DNA of 64,000 bases from Dictyobacter aurantiacus (GCF_003967515.1 NZ_BIFQ01000001.1:3286001-3350000); one strand, 5' to 3'; positions 46,052 to 54,362 are shown, counted from the stretch's first letter. Numbers and translations: made by a program. Notes: generated by a model not told the origin, from the sequence alone.

Positions 46052-46534
46052 ATGAGCGTATCGATTCGACTTATGTCTGATGAAGATATAGAACCTATTG
46101 TTCAGCTATCACTGTTAGCCTGGGCCCCTGTATTTGACTCATTCCAGCAAGTATTGGGCGAGCGTATTTACGCATTGATGTATCCCGATTGGAAAAAGCA
46201 GCAGCAAGAAGTGGTTGAAAAGTATTGCCGTGAAGAGCAGACCACCGTCTATGTTGCGGACGTGGATGGGCGTGTGGCTGGATTTATCACCTACACCCTC
46301 AATAATGAAGACAAAACAGGGGAAGTTGATCTGCTGGCCGTTCATCCCGAATATCAAAATCGTGGCATCGGGACCGAGTTGAATACCTTCGTGTTTGAGA
46401 GGATGAAGGAACGCGGGATAAAGCTCGCCTCTGTGGGAACAGGGGGCGATCCAGGCCATGCGCCTGCGAGAAGATCGTATGAGAAGGCTGGCTATATCGG
46501 TTTACCGTTGATGCGCTACTACAAAGATCTATAG
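46052..46534 (+). CDS. GNAT-family N-acetyltransferase
   Basis: The 160-aa protein has the acetyl-CoA-binding motif A in LLAVHPEYQNRGIGTEL, preceded by the strand VYVADVDGRVAGFITYTL, and ends in SYEKAGYIGLPLMRYYKDL. The substrate is unknown; GNAT enzymes acetylate amines on small molecules or proteins, including antibiotics. GAGG precedes the ATG. It lies between the NUDIX and nucleotidyltransferase genes, so a shared role in modifying small molecules is plausible. Confidence 0.9.
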   Translation: MSVSIRLMSDEDIEPIVQLSLLAWAPVFDSFQQVLGERIYALMYPDWKKQQQEVVEKYCREEQTTVYVADVDGRVAGFITYTLNNEDKTGEVDLLAVHPEYQNRGIGTELNTFVFERMKERGIKLASVGTGGDPGHAPARRSYEKAGYIGLPLMRYYKDL

Positions 46535-46548
46535 AGGTAGGTATAAGC

Positions 46549-47352
46549 TTGAAAAAAGACATGTCTAAGCCTCTCACCCGCGAGATTATGATAGATCGTT
46601 TACGCGCTGTTGTTGAGCATGATGAGCGTATCGTAGGCGCTGTGGACTATGGTTCGGAAAGTGAGGGGCGCGCTGATCAATGGTCTGATATTGATCTTGC
46701 CTTATTCGTTCGTGATACGGATCTTCCCTCCTTTGAACAAAATTGGAAGGCGTGGGCCGCACAATTTGGTGAGCTATTGCTTGCCTTTCCCGGTGTGCTC
46801 GATCACCCCTGGACAGTCTACCGGGCCGACCCTGTTCCGTTGCGTGTCGATTTTGCCTTCCATCCTGCTTCAAAACTTGATATCATCACGGCGTGGCCCA
46901 ATAGCCCCCTTTCTCTGGAAGCGATGATCTGGTGTGACAAGACTGGCGGCGAATTAAGCAATTCTGTACAACAACTTATCGGCCGTCAACTTGGACCTTC
47001 TGATAAGGCAGCCACCTTCGAAAAAATCTGCGGGAGCTTTTGGTACTACCTGCTCTTTGCCCATTGCAAGCTTCAACGTGGCCAGCACTGGTTTGCACGC
47101 GAAGCGTTTAATTCCTGGGTTATAGGGAACCTTCTAGCACTCCTCAAATTTGAAGCAAGTGCTTTTGAGCGCTGGCAATCCGCGCCAGCCTCATGGAACC
47201 TTGAGCAGGTTATTACCCCACAGCGACTTGCCCAATTAGATAAATGTATTCCTGCCGTTGGTATAGAAAACTTACAGAATACCTTTACCCATACAGCCTG
47301 GCTTGGCCGAGAAGTTTGTACGGCAATAGCAAAAGCACATCATTGGATATAG
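46549..47352 (+). CDS. Nucleotidyltransferase resembling lincosamide/aminoglycoside-modifying enzymes
   Basis: The 267-aa protein has the minimal nucleotidyltransferase signature GS-x10-DxD in VDYGSESEGRADQWSDIDLA, with the acidic pair that binds metal-NTP, and a further candidate Asp in RVDFAFHP. The C-terminal half is helical (FEKICGSFWYYLLFAHCKL). The layout resembles Lnu(B/F)-type lincosamide nucleotidyltransferases and related resistance enzymes, which transfer AMP or another NMP to a drug hydroxyl. The actual substrate is unproved. A TTG start at 46549 has GAGGTAGG upstream; an ATG at 46561 lacks an RBS. Confidence 0.75.
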   Translation: MKKDMSKPLTREIMIDRLRAVVEHDERIVGAVDYGSESEGRADQWSDIDLALFVRDTDLPSFEQNWKAWAAQFGELLLAFPGVLDHPWTVYRADPVPLRVDFAFHPASKLDIITAWPNSPLSLEAMIWCDKTGGELSNSVQQLIGRQLGPSDKAATFEKICGSFWYYLLFAHCKLQRGQHWFAREAFNSWVIGNLLALLKFEASAFERWQSAPASWNLEQVITPQRLAQLDKCIPAVGIENLQNTFTHTAWLGREVCTAIAKAHHWI

Positions 47353-47492
47353 CCCGAGGCACTAGCTCAAGAGTTGACCGAAAAAACATTTTCAGATCAG
47401 CTTTTTTAGGGCTTTGTATTTGTAGTGGAAAGAGAACGCTGTGGAGTAAATATCCATTTAAAGCTTAGATGAGTTTCATCTGGAAAGTGTGA

Positions 47493-47714
47493 CTAGAGGG
47501 TAAGATCGAGAGTAAACGCCTTCTTACCAGCAGGGTGGTGTGAATGAGCTATTGACCCTCCAAAACGTTGTTTATAGTACGCGATAGTTGGAATATCGTG
47601 GTGGTCTGGATCATTCGGGCTGAAATCGGTCACTTCTAAAATGGCCTCTCCTGCAAGAGTCTTTCCGCTTTTAGAGAGCCATGTAGTTGTCCCAACGCTG
47701 ATGATCTTTTTCAT
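47493..47714 (-). CDS. Hypothetical 73-aa protein
   Basis: Not recognised. It is a small soluble protein, with KKIISVGTTTWLSKSGKTL at the N-terminus and an acidic middle (TDFSPNDPDHHDIP). A strong site (GGAAGG) lies before the ATG at 47714, which supports it as a real gene. It is likely an accessory gene. Confidence 0.6.
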   Translation of the reverse strand: MKKIISVGTTTWLSKSGKTLAGEAILEVTDFSPNDPDHHDIPTIAYYKQRFGGSIAHSHHPAGKKAFTLDLTL

Positions 47715-47787
47715 GTTTGTCCTTCCTAAGGTCTATCTAGAATTAAAAGATAGCATTTAGACCAGGTATAGATTATTAAATAACTCC

Positions 47788-47850
47788 TGGTCCGATATCT
47801 AGCAGATTAGTATGAGTCCACACGGTATGATGAATGTTTTTACTGCTCCA
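47788..47850 (-). pseudogene. Remnant of a hicA toxin gene and its upstream flank
   Basis: Sequence 47791-47830 matches the intact hicA middle (51765-51808) with a few changes. It joins directly to sequence matching the hicA upstream flank (51918-51938). The intervening N-terminal coding part is missing. The joint falls at a short shared ATGA, as expected for a deletion between microhomologies. Confidence 0.7.
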
Positions 47851-47872
47851 TCTGAATCAGAAAAGTTAGAGA

Positions 47873-48271
47873 CTACGTCATATATACCTTTCGCCCACAA
47901 ATAGGACAAATACCATGCTTTACACTGGAGCGAACACTTATATTGCACTTTGTGCAATGTCCGTATTCACCATATGGCGTATCTGGATCTGCGCCGAACG
48001 GGTATTCCTCACGATCGATATATGCTACAGCACCTTTTTCCCACTCACTCCAATCGGGAGCATCAATCTCCTCTTCTCTCAAATCATTAGATGTAGCAAG
48101 TCCTAAATAATACTTTGATCTGCAATACTTTGCTTCTAAAGGATAAGGTATTCTTTCAGCAAACACTTGCTCTAAGAGATCGATTAAATCGCCATCAGGT
48201 ATTTTTGTGAGTATTTCGCGCAATATTTCAGGGTTTTCTTTCAAAGTTTGTACAATTTGTTCTTTATTCAT
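47873..48271 (-). CDS. Small protein with C-terminal zinc ribbon
   Basis: The 132-aa protein begins with a helical segment (NKEQIVQTLKENPEILREIL) and has a long acidic middle. It ends in a four-cysteine zinc ribbon (CTKCNISV, then CPICGRKVYM). Such ribbons bind nucleic acid or protein. The start has an excellent AGGAGGT site. It directly follows the frameshifted gene at 48281-49107 on the same strand, and the two likely formed an operon. The function is unknown. Confidence 0.75.
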   Translation of the reverse strand: MNKEQIVQTLKENPEILREILTKIPDGDLIDLLEQVFAERIPYPLEAKYCRSKYYLGLATSNDLREEEIDAPDWSEWEKGAVAYIDREEYPFGADPDTPYGEYGHCTKCNISVRSSVKHGICPICGRKVYMT

Positions 48272-48280
48272 TTGTACCTC

Positions 48281-49107
48281 CTATAAATAAAATCGGTAAA
48301 TCCAGGTTTTTCCCGTGGGCAAGTGGATCTGTACATGATGTGTATCCAGGAAAATGGGCGCATCAAAAAAGATGGCGTCATCTGTTTGTGCTTCTGGCAA
48401 CCAGCCAGCGGGGAGCGTTGCAATAATTGGAATGGGACCAGAGAGTGGTCGTTTCCCCTGAAATACTCGCAGCGTCCCCAATTCGTATTCCCCTCCAAGA
48501 GCTGGTTGTTCAAGTGCATCATCTGCTTCTGGGTCTGGTGACCACCATTCCTCATTTTTTGTGTACAGCATACCCAGAGCTGCCCGTCAGGACCCATGAC
48601 CGGACGGAGCACATCGTCTGCCCCTTCCAGGAGGTAGCTTGCGTGAATATCCTGGGAAATATAGTGGGAGTTAAGATCAATAAATTCAAAGTTCGTCGCA
48701 TCTTCATTGCATATCGTACAAAGTGCGAGTTGGTTGTGGGGAAACACCAGCAGATCCTCCCCCCATCCGACCAGTGCAGATGAAACAGGGCAGCTGTGTA
48801 GAAGCTGCCTCTCTGGCCAGGAATACAACGCAAATTCATAGGTAGTGGAATAATATGAGGAACCAGCAGATTTACGAAACACAGCAATGCGCGTGCCATC
48901 TTCTAGCCAGGCCAGGGCGATAGCCCCTTCCGGCTGCCAAAAAATACGCTTTGTCCCTGTTTCCCACACGAGCCCTTCATTATCAATCCCAGCTTGCATT
49001 GCCAGATAATTTCCCATTGGATGGCTAGACGTAAGACGAAAAGGAGTATGCCCTTTCGGCGTTTTTTCAAAATCGGCAAATGGAATTATGGTTTCTAGCG
49101 TTCTCAT
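48281..49107 (-). pseudogene. Frameshifted gene for a hypothetical propeller-like protein
   Basis: The N-terminal frame (from 49107) reads as plausible protein (LVWETGTKRIFWQPEGAI, ALAWLEDGTRIAVFRKS, GPDGQLWVCC) down to the A6 run on the minus strand (T6 at 48555-48560 on the plus strand). After that the other frame continues the protein sense (NEEWWSPDPEADDALEQPAL, then FYL at 48281), while the first frame turns into non-protein-like sequence. One missing A, or a -1 ribosomal slip on the A6 run, would join them. The repair would give a protein of about 275 residues. Confidence 0.7.
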
Positions 49108-49510
49108 TTTTATCTTTTATCTTTTTTCTCATCTCTATATAACTGTAGAGAGCCCATAGAAACACGAGACAAACTGCTGCCCCCATACCCTAATACACAA
49201 AGCTTATCATCGAATTCCCCTGATTTCGATAAATAAATGCAAAAATGCCCTACTCAACGGTAATGACCCCTAGCATAATAATGTTCAGTATGGGAGTAAT
49301 ACGCAATAAGGGTAGGGGAAATCGTCGTTTTGTTCGCATCGTACGTTCCTTAATTTCTAATGCATCTGCTTAATACACGTTATACATATTTTGTTCGTTT
49401 TCACTACTAAAACATAATCCATGAGACCAGTAACACATGGGGCGTACTGTGTTGGTTCGCTCATGGTTGATGGTTTAGTTGCTAGTTATTAATTTAGTGA
49501 CTTGTAAAGT
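49108..49510. other. AT-rich intergenic region
   Basis: No gene, repeat or RNA was recognised. The AT content is higher than in the core chromosome, in line with an accessory region. Confidence 0.5.
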
Positions 49511-49951
49511 TCAAGATGTTAAATCACTTATTGCTTCCTTAGCACTTGTCGAAAGGTAGGAAATATCAGAATTTAGATATGATTTGATTAATGCAAGATA
49601 TGCCAGATTTTTTGATGCTCCTAAAAAATAAAGCACATATTCTAACTCATGTGGTACAAATGCTGATAAATTTGCAACTAGTGATTCCCAATCTATAGAT
49701 CTAGCTATAGTATGGTTATATGTAATAGCCTGGCTAATATTAAAAAGAATACTTTCTCTTATATCACTATTCTTTTCTACCAAGACTTCATTTATAAGCA
49801 AGCCGATAACCTGTATTAAATTTGTTCTATTTGCTTCTGAAGTGGTTAAATCAGTATACTCAAATAGATTTTCTATCATCTGTAAAGCCCTTAGCTTCTC
49901 TTTTTCGTCTCTTTCATATAAGGCTCCTCTTATTTCTTTAAAGATATCCAT
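49511..49951 (-). CDS. Helical-repeat (HEAT-like) small protein
   Basis: The 146-aa protein is made of paired helices of HEAT-like character (EKEKLRALQMIENLFEYTDL, NLIQVIGLLINEVLVEKNSD, KEAISDLTS). It is very AT-rich in its DNA compared with core genes, a sign of recent acquisition. AAAGGGG lies before the ATG. Small HEAT-like proteins often act as immunity or binding proteins, but nothing here proves that. The function is unknown. Confidence 0.65.
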   Translation of the reverse strand: MDIFKEIRGALYERDEKEKLRALQMIENLFEYTDLTTSEANRTNLIQVIGLLINEVLVEKNSDIRESILFNISQAITYNHTIARSIDWESLVANLSAFVPHELEYVLYFLGASKNLAYLALIKSYLNSDISYLSTSAKEAISDLTS

Positions 49952-50081
49952 TTGTTTTCCCCTTTCAATTGAATAGCCTATAATATTGGTGATTACACCT
50001 TGCTCTATAGACGGTTTTATAAGATTTCCATTTGTTGTATCAGCTGTGCTTCTTTATTCTCGTCCTAATCGTCGGAAGGTA

Positions 50082-50118
50082 AAAGGCACCTGATTACACG
50101 ATCCAGGTGCCTTTGTTT
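50082..50118. terminator. Terminator in accessory region
   Basis: An 11-bp perfect stem (50082-50092, 50104-50114) has an A-rich left side and a T-containing right side. Confidence 0.75.
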
Positions 50119-50204
50119 ATTGAATATTTTGTTCATATCAACAGAAGTATTTATTCAGATCTTCTTAATAGGTTCTCAAGGTCTATATACTTTTGGGTGC
50201 TTTT

Positions 50205-50420
50205 TTAGGCTGCTATTATTTTTGGTGGTGGTATGGGTGCTCCGTCTGCGATAGCTGACATCAGCCAACTTTCAATCGAATCTTGTCCCTGTTGTACTGC
50301 TTCTTCGTAGGATCTGCCATGCGTCATACATCCTGGCAACTCGGGCACAGAAACAACATAGATCTGGTCTTGATCATCCCATCGAATAACCATGGAATAG
50401 TGCTTTGGATTGGGGTACAC
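50205..50420 (-). CDS. hicB: HicB-family antitoxin without an adjacent HicA (orphan)
   Basis: The 71-aa protein is a short HicB-type antitoxin (DQDQIYVVSVPELPGCMTHG, then SYEEAVQQGQDSI). It differs from the element-borne HicB (51461-51676) at only about six residues, and the near-identity continues past the stop codon. The start is GTG with GGAG upstream. No HicA gene precedes it; the adjacent gene is unrelated. It lies about 0.8 kb outside the left attachment repeat, so it derives from a separate or earlier duplication. Confidence 0.85.
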   Translation of the reverse strand: MYPNPKHYSMVIRWDDQDQIYVVSVPELPGCMTHGRSYEEAVQQGQDSIESWLMSAIADGAPIPPPKIIAA

Positions 50421-50487
50421 ATCAAACTCCTAGGTTTGCTTTCTGAAAGACGACTGCGGCATATTGCACTCTATGTAAAGCAAACTT

Positions 50488-51030
50488 TTATTCCTCTTGA
50501 TTGTCGATACCTTCACCAGTTACTACGAAATGTGGGCTATCCTCATTACTAAGATGAAAAAAGCGCCAGCATTCTGTATCGTCAGAGGCACTTGGAAACG
50601 CTGTAAGTTTATGATTTTGGCTCAGTTCGATGGTAAAGCCTCCAAAATCATCTGCTCGAATGGCCTGGACAAGACATGGTGTTTTTTCTCCTTTCAGAAA
50701 GAAGTTGAGGAGCCGCTCATCAAGGAGGGTCTTTTCTGTTTTGCCATGCGTATAGATTTCACTATCATTGTTCTGTATCGTTTCCTCGCTCTCCTCAGTA
50801 GGCTCAGAATAGCGGTCTCCCGAAGCCACAAGGATATGTTGTGCGTCGGTGAGACGCCAGGCGCACTGCACGTGCAAAGCATAGGTCCCTACTTCATATG
50901 ATTGCCCACGACGACTGGTTCTCCATTGACGAGGGCCAAACTGAAAGGTGAGAAGATTAAGGGCTCTTCCCGCGCCCCAGAATGGGTGGCCAATCAAGCA
51001 CTCAAGGGTTTCTTCCACTTGTTTTTTCAT
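50488..51030 (-). CDS. Hypothetical protein, 180 aa, conserved-looking
   Basis: The protein is not assigned. Recognisable stretches are ECLIGHPFWGAGRALNLLTF, GTYALHVQCAWRLTDAQHIL, LVQAIRADDFGGFTIELSQ, and LTAFPSASDDTECWRFF. I have a recollection of an actinobacterial family with the ALHVQC-WR motif, but no function. It has no membrane or secretion signal. The RBS is weak. It sits just left of the attachment repeat, in the accessory zone. Confidence 0.65.
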   Translation of the reverse strand: MKKQVEETLECLIGHPFWGAGRALNLLTFQFGPRQWRTSRRGQSYEVGTYALHVQCAWRLTDAQHILVASGDRYSEPTEESEETIQNNDSEIYTHGKTEKTLLDERLLNFFLKGEKTPCLVQAIRADDFGGFTIELSQNHKLTAFPSASDDTECWRFFHLSNEDSPHFVVTGEGIDNQEE

Positions 51031-51247
51031 AGTCTCTTTATTCTTTCTCGGTTCACTAGTTTTTTTGGAAAGGAGAACGAAAAGGCCCAGCGACCCAGTT
51101 CCTGGGCGTGTTGAAGGTGGTGTTCAATAATTCTCTGCATGCGATCGTAAATGTAGTGGCTTGGAACAAAATTAGTCTTATTCTGAGCTTTGTGCATGGA
51201 AACAAAATCCAAGTGAGTCTATAGCTGGGAAGTGCGTTGAGAAGAGA

Positions 51248-51308
51248 AGGAGTGGGGCGAGAGGGAGTCGAACCCTCACGTCCTTGCGGACAGGAGATTT
51301 TAAGTCTC
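51248..51308 (-). repeat. Left attachment repeat, 61-bp 3' fragment of tRNA-Leu
   Basis: Identical over 61 bp to 61321-61381, including the tRNA 3' end, T arm, variable loop and anticodon stem region. It then diverges, so no full tRNA can form here. It marks the far end of the integrated element. Confidence 0.93.
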
Positions 51309-51423
51309 ATCAACACTAGAAATGGCTTCACAGGCTGCTTCAGCTCCTATATATCTTGTTCAACAGAGGAGATTTTTGCACTGTCAATTTAGGTGCTGCT
51401 TGTGTATTTTAGCGCTAAAGTGG

Positions 51424-51458
51424 AAGCACCCGGTTTACTTACTATCGGGTGCTTTTTC
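51424..51458. terminator. Terminator near the left end of the element
   Basis: A 7-bp GC-rich stem (GCACCCG 51426-51432 with CGGGTGC 51446-51452) is followed by T5 on the plus strand. It lies just past the hicB stop. Confidence 0.6.
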
Positions 51459-51460
51459 TT

Positions 51461-51676
51461 TTAGGCTGCTACTATTTTGGGTGGTGGTATCGTTGCTCCA
51501 TCTGCGATGGCTGACATCAGCCAACTTTCGATCGCATCTTGTCCTTGTTGTACTGCCTCCTCGTAGGACTTGCCATGCGTCATACAGCCTGGCAGTTCGG
51601 GAACAGAAACAACATAGATCTGGTCTTCGTCATCCCATTGAATAACCATGGAATAGTGCTTTGGATTGGGGTACAC
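51461..51676 (-). CDS. hicB: HicB antitoxin of the element
   Basis: The 71-aa protein has the partial RNase-H-like HicB fold (DEDQIYVVSVPELPGCMTHG, SYEEAVQQGQDAI). It should neutralise the HicA ribonuclease encoded immediately upstream. The start is GTG with AGGAGGT upstream, and the gene begins 1 nt after the hicA stop. There is no C-terminal DNA-binding extension, so autoregulation would need another protein. The toxin-antitoxin pair probably helps keep the element in the population. Confidence 0.9.
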   Translation of the reverse strand: MYPNPKHYSMVIQWDDEDQIYVVSVPELPGCMTHGKSYEEAVQQGQDAIESWLMSAIADGATIPPPKIVAA

Positions 51677-51677
51677 A

Positions 51678-51878
51678 TTAACCTCCTAATCTTTTCAACG
51701 CATTGTTTACTTGTAGTATTTGGTATCGCTCTGCGTCGTCTCCGTCTTTGCCTGAAAGGGTGACTCGGACATCTGGCAGATTAGGATGAGTCCACACGGT
51801 ATGACTTCCTTTGCCTGGTCTCCATAAGAAACCAACTCTAGAAAGCTTTGCTTTTAATTCTCTTATCTTTACAGGCAT
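51678..51878 (-). CDS. hicA: HicA toxin of the element
   Basis: The 66-aa protein is a HicA-type mRNA interferase with a double-stranded-RNA-binding-like fold. The catalytic His lies in PGKGSHTVWTHP. It is full length, with a Gly-Gly end, so is presumably active unless inhibited by HicB. GAGGAG precedes the ATG. A broken copy of this gene lies at 47788-47850. Confidence 0.9.
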   Translation of the reverse strand: MPVKIRELKAKLSRVGFLWRPGKGSHTVWTHPNLPDVRVTLSGKDGDDAERYQILQVNNALKRLGG

Positions 51879-52223
51879 GTACCACTCCTCGGTTTGCCTT
51901 TACTAATAATAACACAGGATGATGAATGTTTTTACTGCCCTTTTGTGTTTGTTATTAGCTGATTTTATTTGGTTCTACGAGCCAAGTTTGTATTCTTGCC
52001 TTCTATCTCCGACATACGATTTAGGAAACAGAAGCAGGTCTAAATTCCCTCCAGAAGCCAGTTTACTGCCATTGATATACGGCAATAACTTAGAATGTCC
52101 TGGTTTTTTATCTCTCTCCTTTTAATCCTAAATCAACGCTCAAAGCCCCTCGATCTTGTGTTGCTTCACCCTCGGTTATGCGCCTCAGACAGTAATATAT
52201 TTCTTGAGCGATAAGTTGCATTG
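51879..52223. other. AT-rich intergenic region in the element
   Basis: No gene or RNA recognised. It includes the promoter region for hicAB, whose left part (51918-51938) is copied in the hicA relic. A short open frame at 51919-52125 has no RBS and is rejected. Confidence 0.5.
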
Positions 52224-53321
52224 CTACTCAGTACCAAGCGTTGCTTGTAAAAATTGTGGATCATCGCGAACATCTTGAAACTCAGGTAAATCACGGTAGT
52301 CACGCCAAGATTTTCCACCTGCATGCAGATGTGCGGCAGATCTCAATAACGAGAGGACTTCATTCCTATCTTTTGTGGTAATCCATAATGAAGCTGCCAA
52401 CCATAGGTAGGTATGGCTCCTCCCTTCATGAACATTCAGAGATCGACGAAACTGGGCGATCGCGAGATCATATTGACCAGCAAAATAGAATTGTGCTCCG
52501 AGATTGTGGTATCGAATCCAGAAGTCACCAGGCAAATGACCAACCGTCGATACGAACTCTTCTCTTTGTTCTTCGATAAAGTGGGCTGTTTCGGTACCTA
52601 ATCGCCGCAACTCGTCGATGCGTCCGAGTTGCTGATATGCTTTCATTTGAAGGTGTGAAGCTTCAGCTATCAGATAATAATTCTTTTCCCACGAGGGATC
52701 TTCCTGTGCAATCTGACGAATCCTTTCCCCAAAGGAGAGAACTTCATCCGTCCTTTTTAGCACTGAGCAGACCACTCCAGCGGTGCGGAAATAGCAGAAT
52801 CGATCGAAGCGATTTGTCTCAGTCGCTTCAACTTGAGGTAGAAGATCATGAAAGATGTGCATCCACTCCTCTCCTTGTCCCAAAGCTACCCAACCAAGAG
52901 CTTGTGTGGCATCATTCATAACTCGACAGATATCTTGCAAAGGAGTATTGCGCAAGGCCCAGTGGAGGAAATCTTTTTGTGTTTTTATCATCTCTTCATA
53001 ACGGTGAGCAAGAGCGAGATGATCTACCAATTCCCATTTAGCCCAGGTTTCCTCTGAAAGAGGTAACGATTGCGTTAGGTAACGAGAGAGAAAATGGATA
53101 GGGGTTTCTCTCTCCTTTAATTTATGGCAAAGGATAATTCCGAGGTGAACAACCTCCTCATCTAACGTTGGTTGGTTAAGCCTTTCTTGCAATAGTTTCC
53201 ACGCCTGGTCTAACAGTAGGTTATCCGGCAATTGCTCTCGTTCATTGAGTTGAGAGTCATACTGATCCAAAAGATTGGCCAGTTTATGTTCTCGCTGGAT
53301 ATTTGTACGATCAAAGGCCAT
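52224..53321 (-). CDS. TPR-like helical-repeat protein
   Basis: The 365-aa protein is composed of helix pairs with TPR character, for example WVALGQGEEWMHIFHDLL, YLIAEASHLQMKAYQQLGRI, and HNLGAQFYFAGQYDLAIAQF, followed by RSLNVHEGRSHTYLWLA. It has no HTH or effector domain, so it is not a complete Rap/NprR-type regulator. The ATG at 53321 has GGAGGG upstream. It lies 49 bp downstream of the leftward HTH-GNAT gene and probably shares its transcript. Confidence 0.75.
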   Translation of the reverse strand: MAFDRTNIQREHKLANLLDQYDSQLNEREQLPDNLLLDQAWKLLQERLNQPTLDEEVVHLGIILCHKLKERETPIHFLSRYLTQSLPLSEETWAKWELVDHLALAHRYEEMIKTQKDFLHWALRNTPLQDICRVMNDATQALGWVALGQGEEWMHIFHDLLPQVEATETNRFDRFCYFRTAGVVCSVLKRTDEVLSFGERIRQIAQEDPSWEKNYYLIAEASHLQMKAYQQLGRIDELRRLGTETAHFIEEQREEFVSTVGHLPGDFWIRYHNLGAQFYFAGQYDLAIAQFRRSLNVHEGRSHTYLWLAASLWITTKDRNEVLSLLRSAAHLHAGGKSWRDYRDLPEFQDVRDDPQFLQATLGTE

Positions 53322-53369
53322 GGTTCCCTCCAATATAGCCAGTATAATAAGTATAAAAGATTATGGCTT

Positions 53370-54212
53370 TTATTTTTGACCGGCAAAATTTTGATAAGCT
53401 TCTCTATAAGCTTGCGTTATTGGTGCTCCAGACTTCTTCATGTCAATGACAAACACTCTGGTATCTTCCCGCGGGAAGATGATCTCACTAAATCCAAAGT
53501 GCTGCAGCAGTCTGACCCCGCTGCGGGTGGCTCCGACTGATACAATCCTCTCGACGATAACTCCTCGTTTACCGAGATCGACTATGGCATCCATGAAATT
53601 AGAGATGAGTTTAGCACCATATTTGCTTCTGAGGTCTTTGTGCAGACTTGGTTTGATGCCGATTTCAGCAAGGTACAGCTGCACCTTATTGCCTGGCGTG
53701 TATTCCTCTATATCATTGGCTGATATGTCCACGTCACCCAGGAGGATGGACGTGTCAGCCATCAAGACCTTCTCGAATTTCTTCGAGCCTGGCTTGAGCG
53801 GTAAGATCGTGGCGATCCCTACAACGTCTTCGCCTCTCTTAAGCACATAGACCACCTGAGGATTTTTCTGTATCCATGAGGTCCACTTCTCTGCTAGAAG
53901 TGCATCGCTCTCGCTGGTGCTCGTGGTAAACAGCTCACGATTGAGTTTGATGCATCCGGGGATGTCAGCTGCCTGGGCCGTCGTAAAGTAGACGGCTTCG
54001 GTTTCCTCCTCAAGTTTGAAGAATGTCTCTAACTCTCTGGCCAGAGCGTCTACATCCTTCTTCAAGTAATATCCATGTTTCCTTCCAGGAGGAACAACGT
54101 GTCTGATCTTGCCCTTTTCTACATAATTGGCGATCATGGCTCCGCTGATATTCAATATCTCTTTCACCTGTGTCGAGGTGTAGTATCCCTTTGGTGGCTG
54201 GTATCTAGGCAT
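53370..54212 (-). CDS. HTH (MerR/excisionase-like) and GNAT acetyltransferase fusion
   Basis: The 280-aa protein has an N-terminal winged HTH (YYTSTQVKEILNISGAMIANYV, GYYLKKDVDALARE) like MerR or excisionase domains. A C-terminal GNAT-like domain follows (VVYVLKRGEDVVGIATILPL, VQLYLAEIGIKPSLHKDLRS, GATRSGVRLLQHFGFSEIIF). GGAGGAAG precedes the ATG. It faces a control region of iterated 9-bp sites and a strong divergent promoter, so it probably regulates both directions and may also act as the Xis-like factor. The acetyl-transfer substrate is unknown. A DNA-binding plus acetyltransferase fusion is uncommon and could sense acetyl-CoA. Confidence 0.8.
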   Translation of the reverse strand: MPRYQPPKGYYTSTQVKEILNISGAMIANYVEKGKIRHVVPPGRKHGYYLKKDVDALARELETFFKLEEETEAVYFTTAQAADIPGCIKLNRELFTTSTSESDALLAEKWTSWIQKNPQVVYVLKRGEDVVGIATILPLKPGSKKFEKVLMADTSILLGDVDISANDIEEYTPGNKVQLYLAEIGIKPSLHKDLRSKYGAKLISNFMDAIVDLGKRGVIVERIVSVGATRSGVRLLQHFGFSEIIFPREDTRVFVIDMKKSGAPITQAYREAYQNFAGQK

Positions 54213-54276
54213 TGCTTCCTCCCTGAATACGAATTTCAGTATCCTCCAATATTGTATATTTTTTCAGATATGTTTG

Positions 54277-54362
54277 CAATGTTAGTGATGTAAGTATTGA
54301 CAACACAAGATTTATTATGGCATAATTACTTTTGTCAGTAATGTTAGTAATGAAAGTGACGT
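54277..54362. promoter_or_regulatory. Iterated operator flanking the element promoter
   Basis: A 9-bp motif of the form (T/A)(T/C/A)AGT(A/G)ATG recurs: TTAGTGATG-TAAGTATTG near 54282-54299, and TCAGTAATG-TTAGTAATG-AAAGTGACG at 54335-54361. Longer matching blocks are 54278-54295 and 54340-54357. They lie on both sides of the promoter at 54297-54326, between divergent genes, suggesting cooperative binding of the HTH-GNAT protein. Confidence 0.65.
54297..54326 (+). promoter_or_regulatory. Promoter of the rightward element operon
   Basis: A consensus TTGACA (54297-54302) and a CATAAT box (54321-54326) are separated by 18 bp. Direct repeats overlap it upstream and downstream. It would drive the genes from 54393 onward. 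Confidence 0.75.

Noticed and set aside
51027..51212. Small leftward gene overlapping the start of 50488-51030 by ATGA
   Set aside because: The overlap is attractive, but there is no RBS and no protein-like features, and it runs up to the attachment site, so it may be a chance frame.
51919..52125. Small rightward gene in the element
   Set aside because: No RBS, AT-rich shadow frame between genes.
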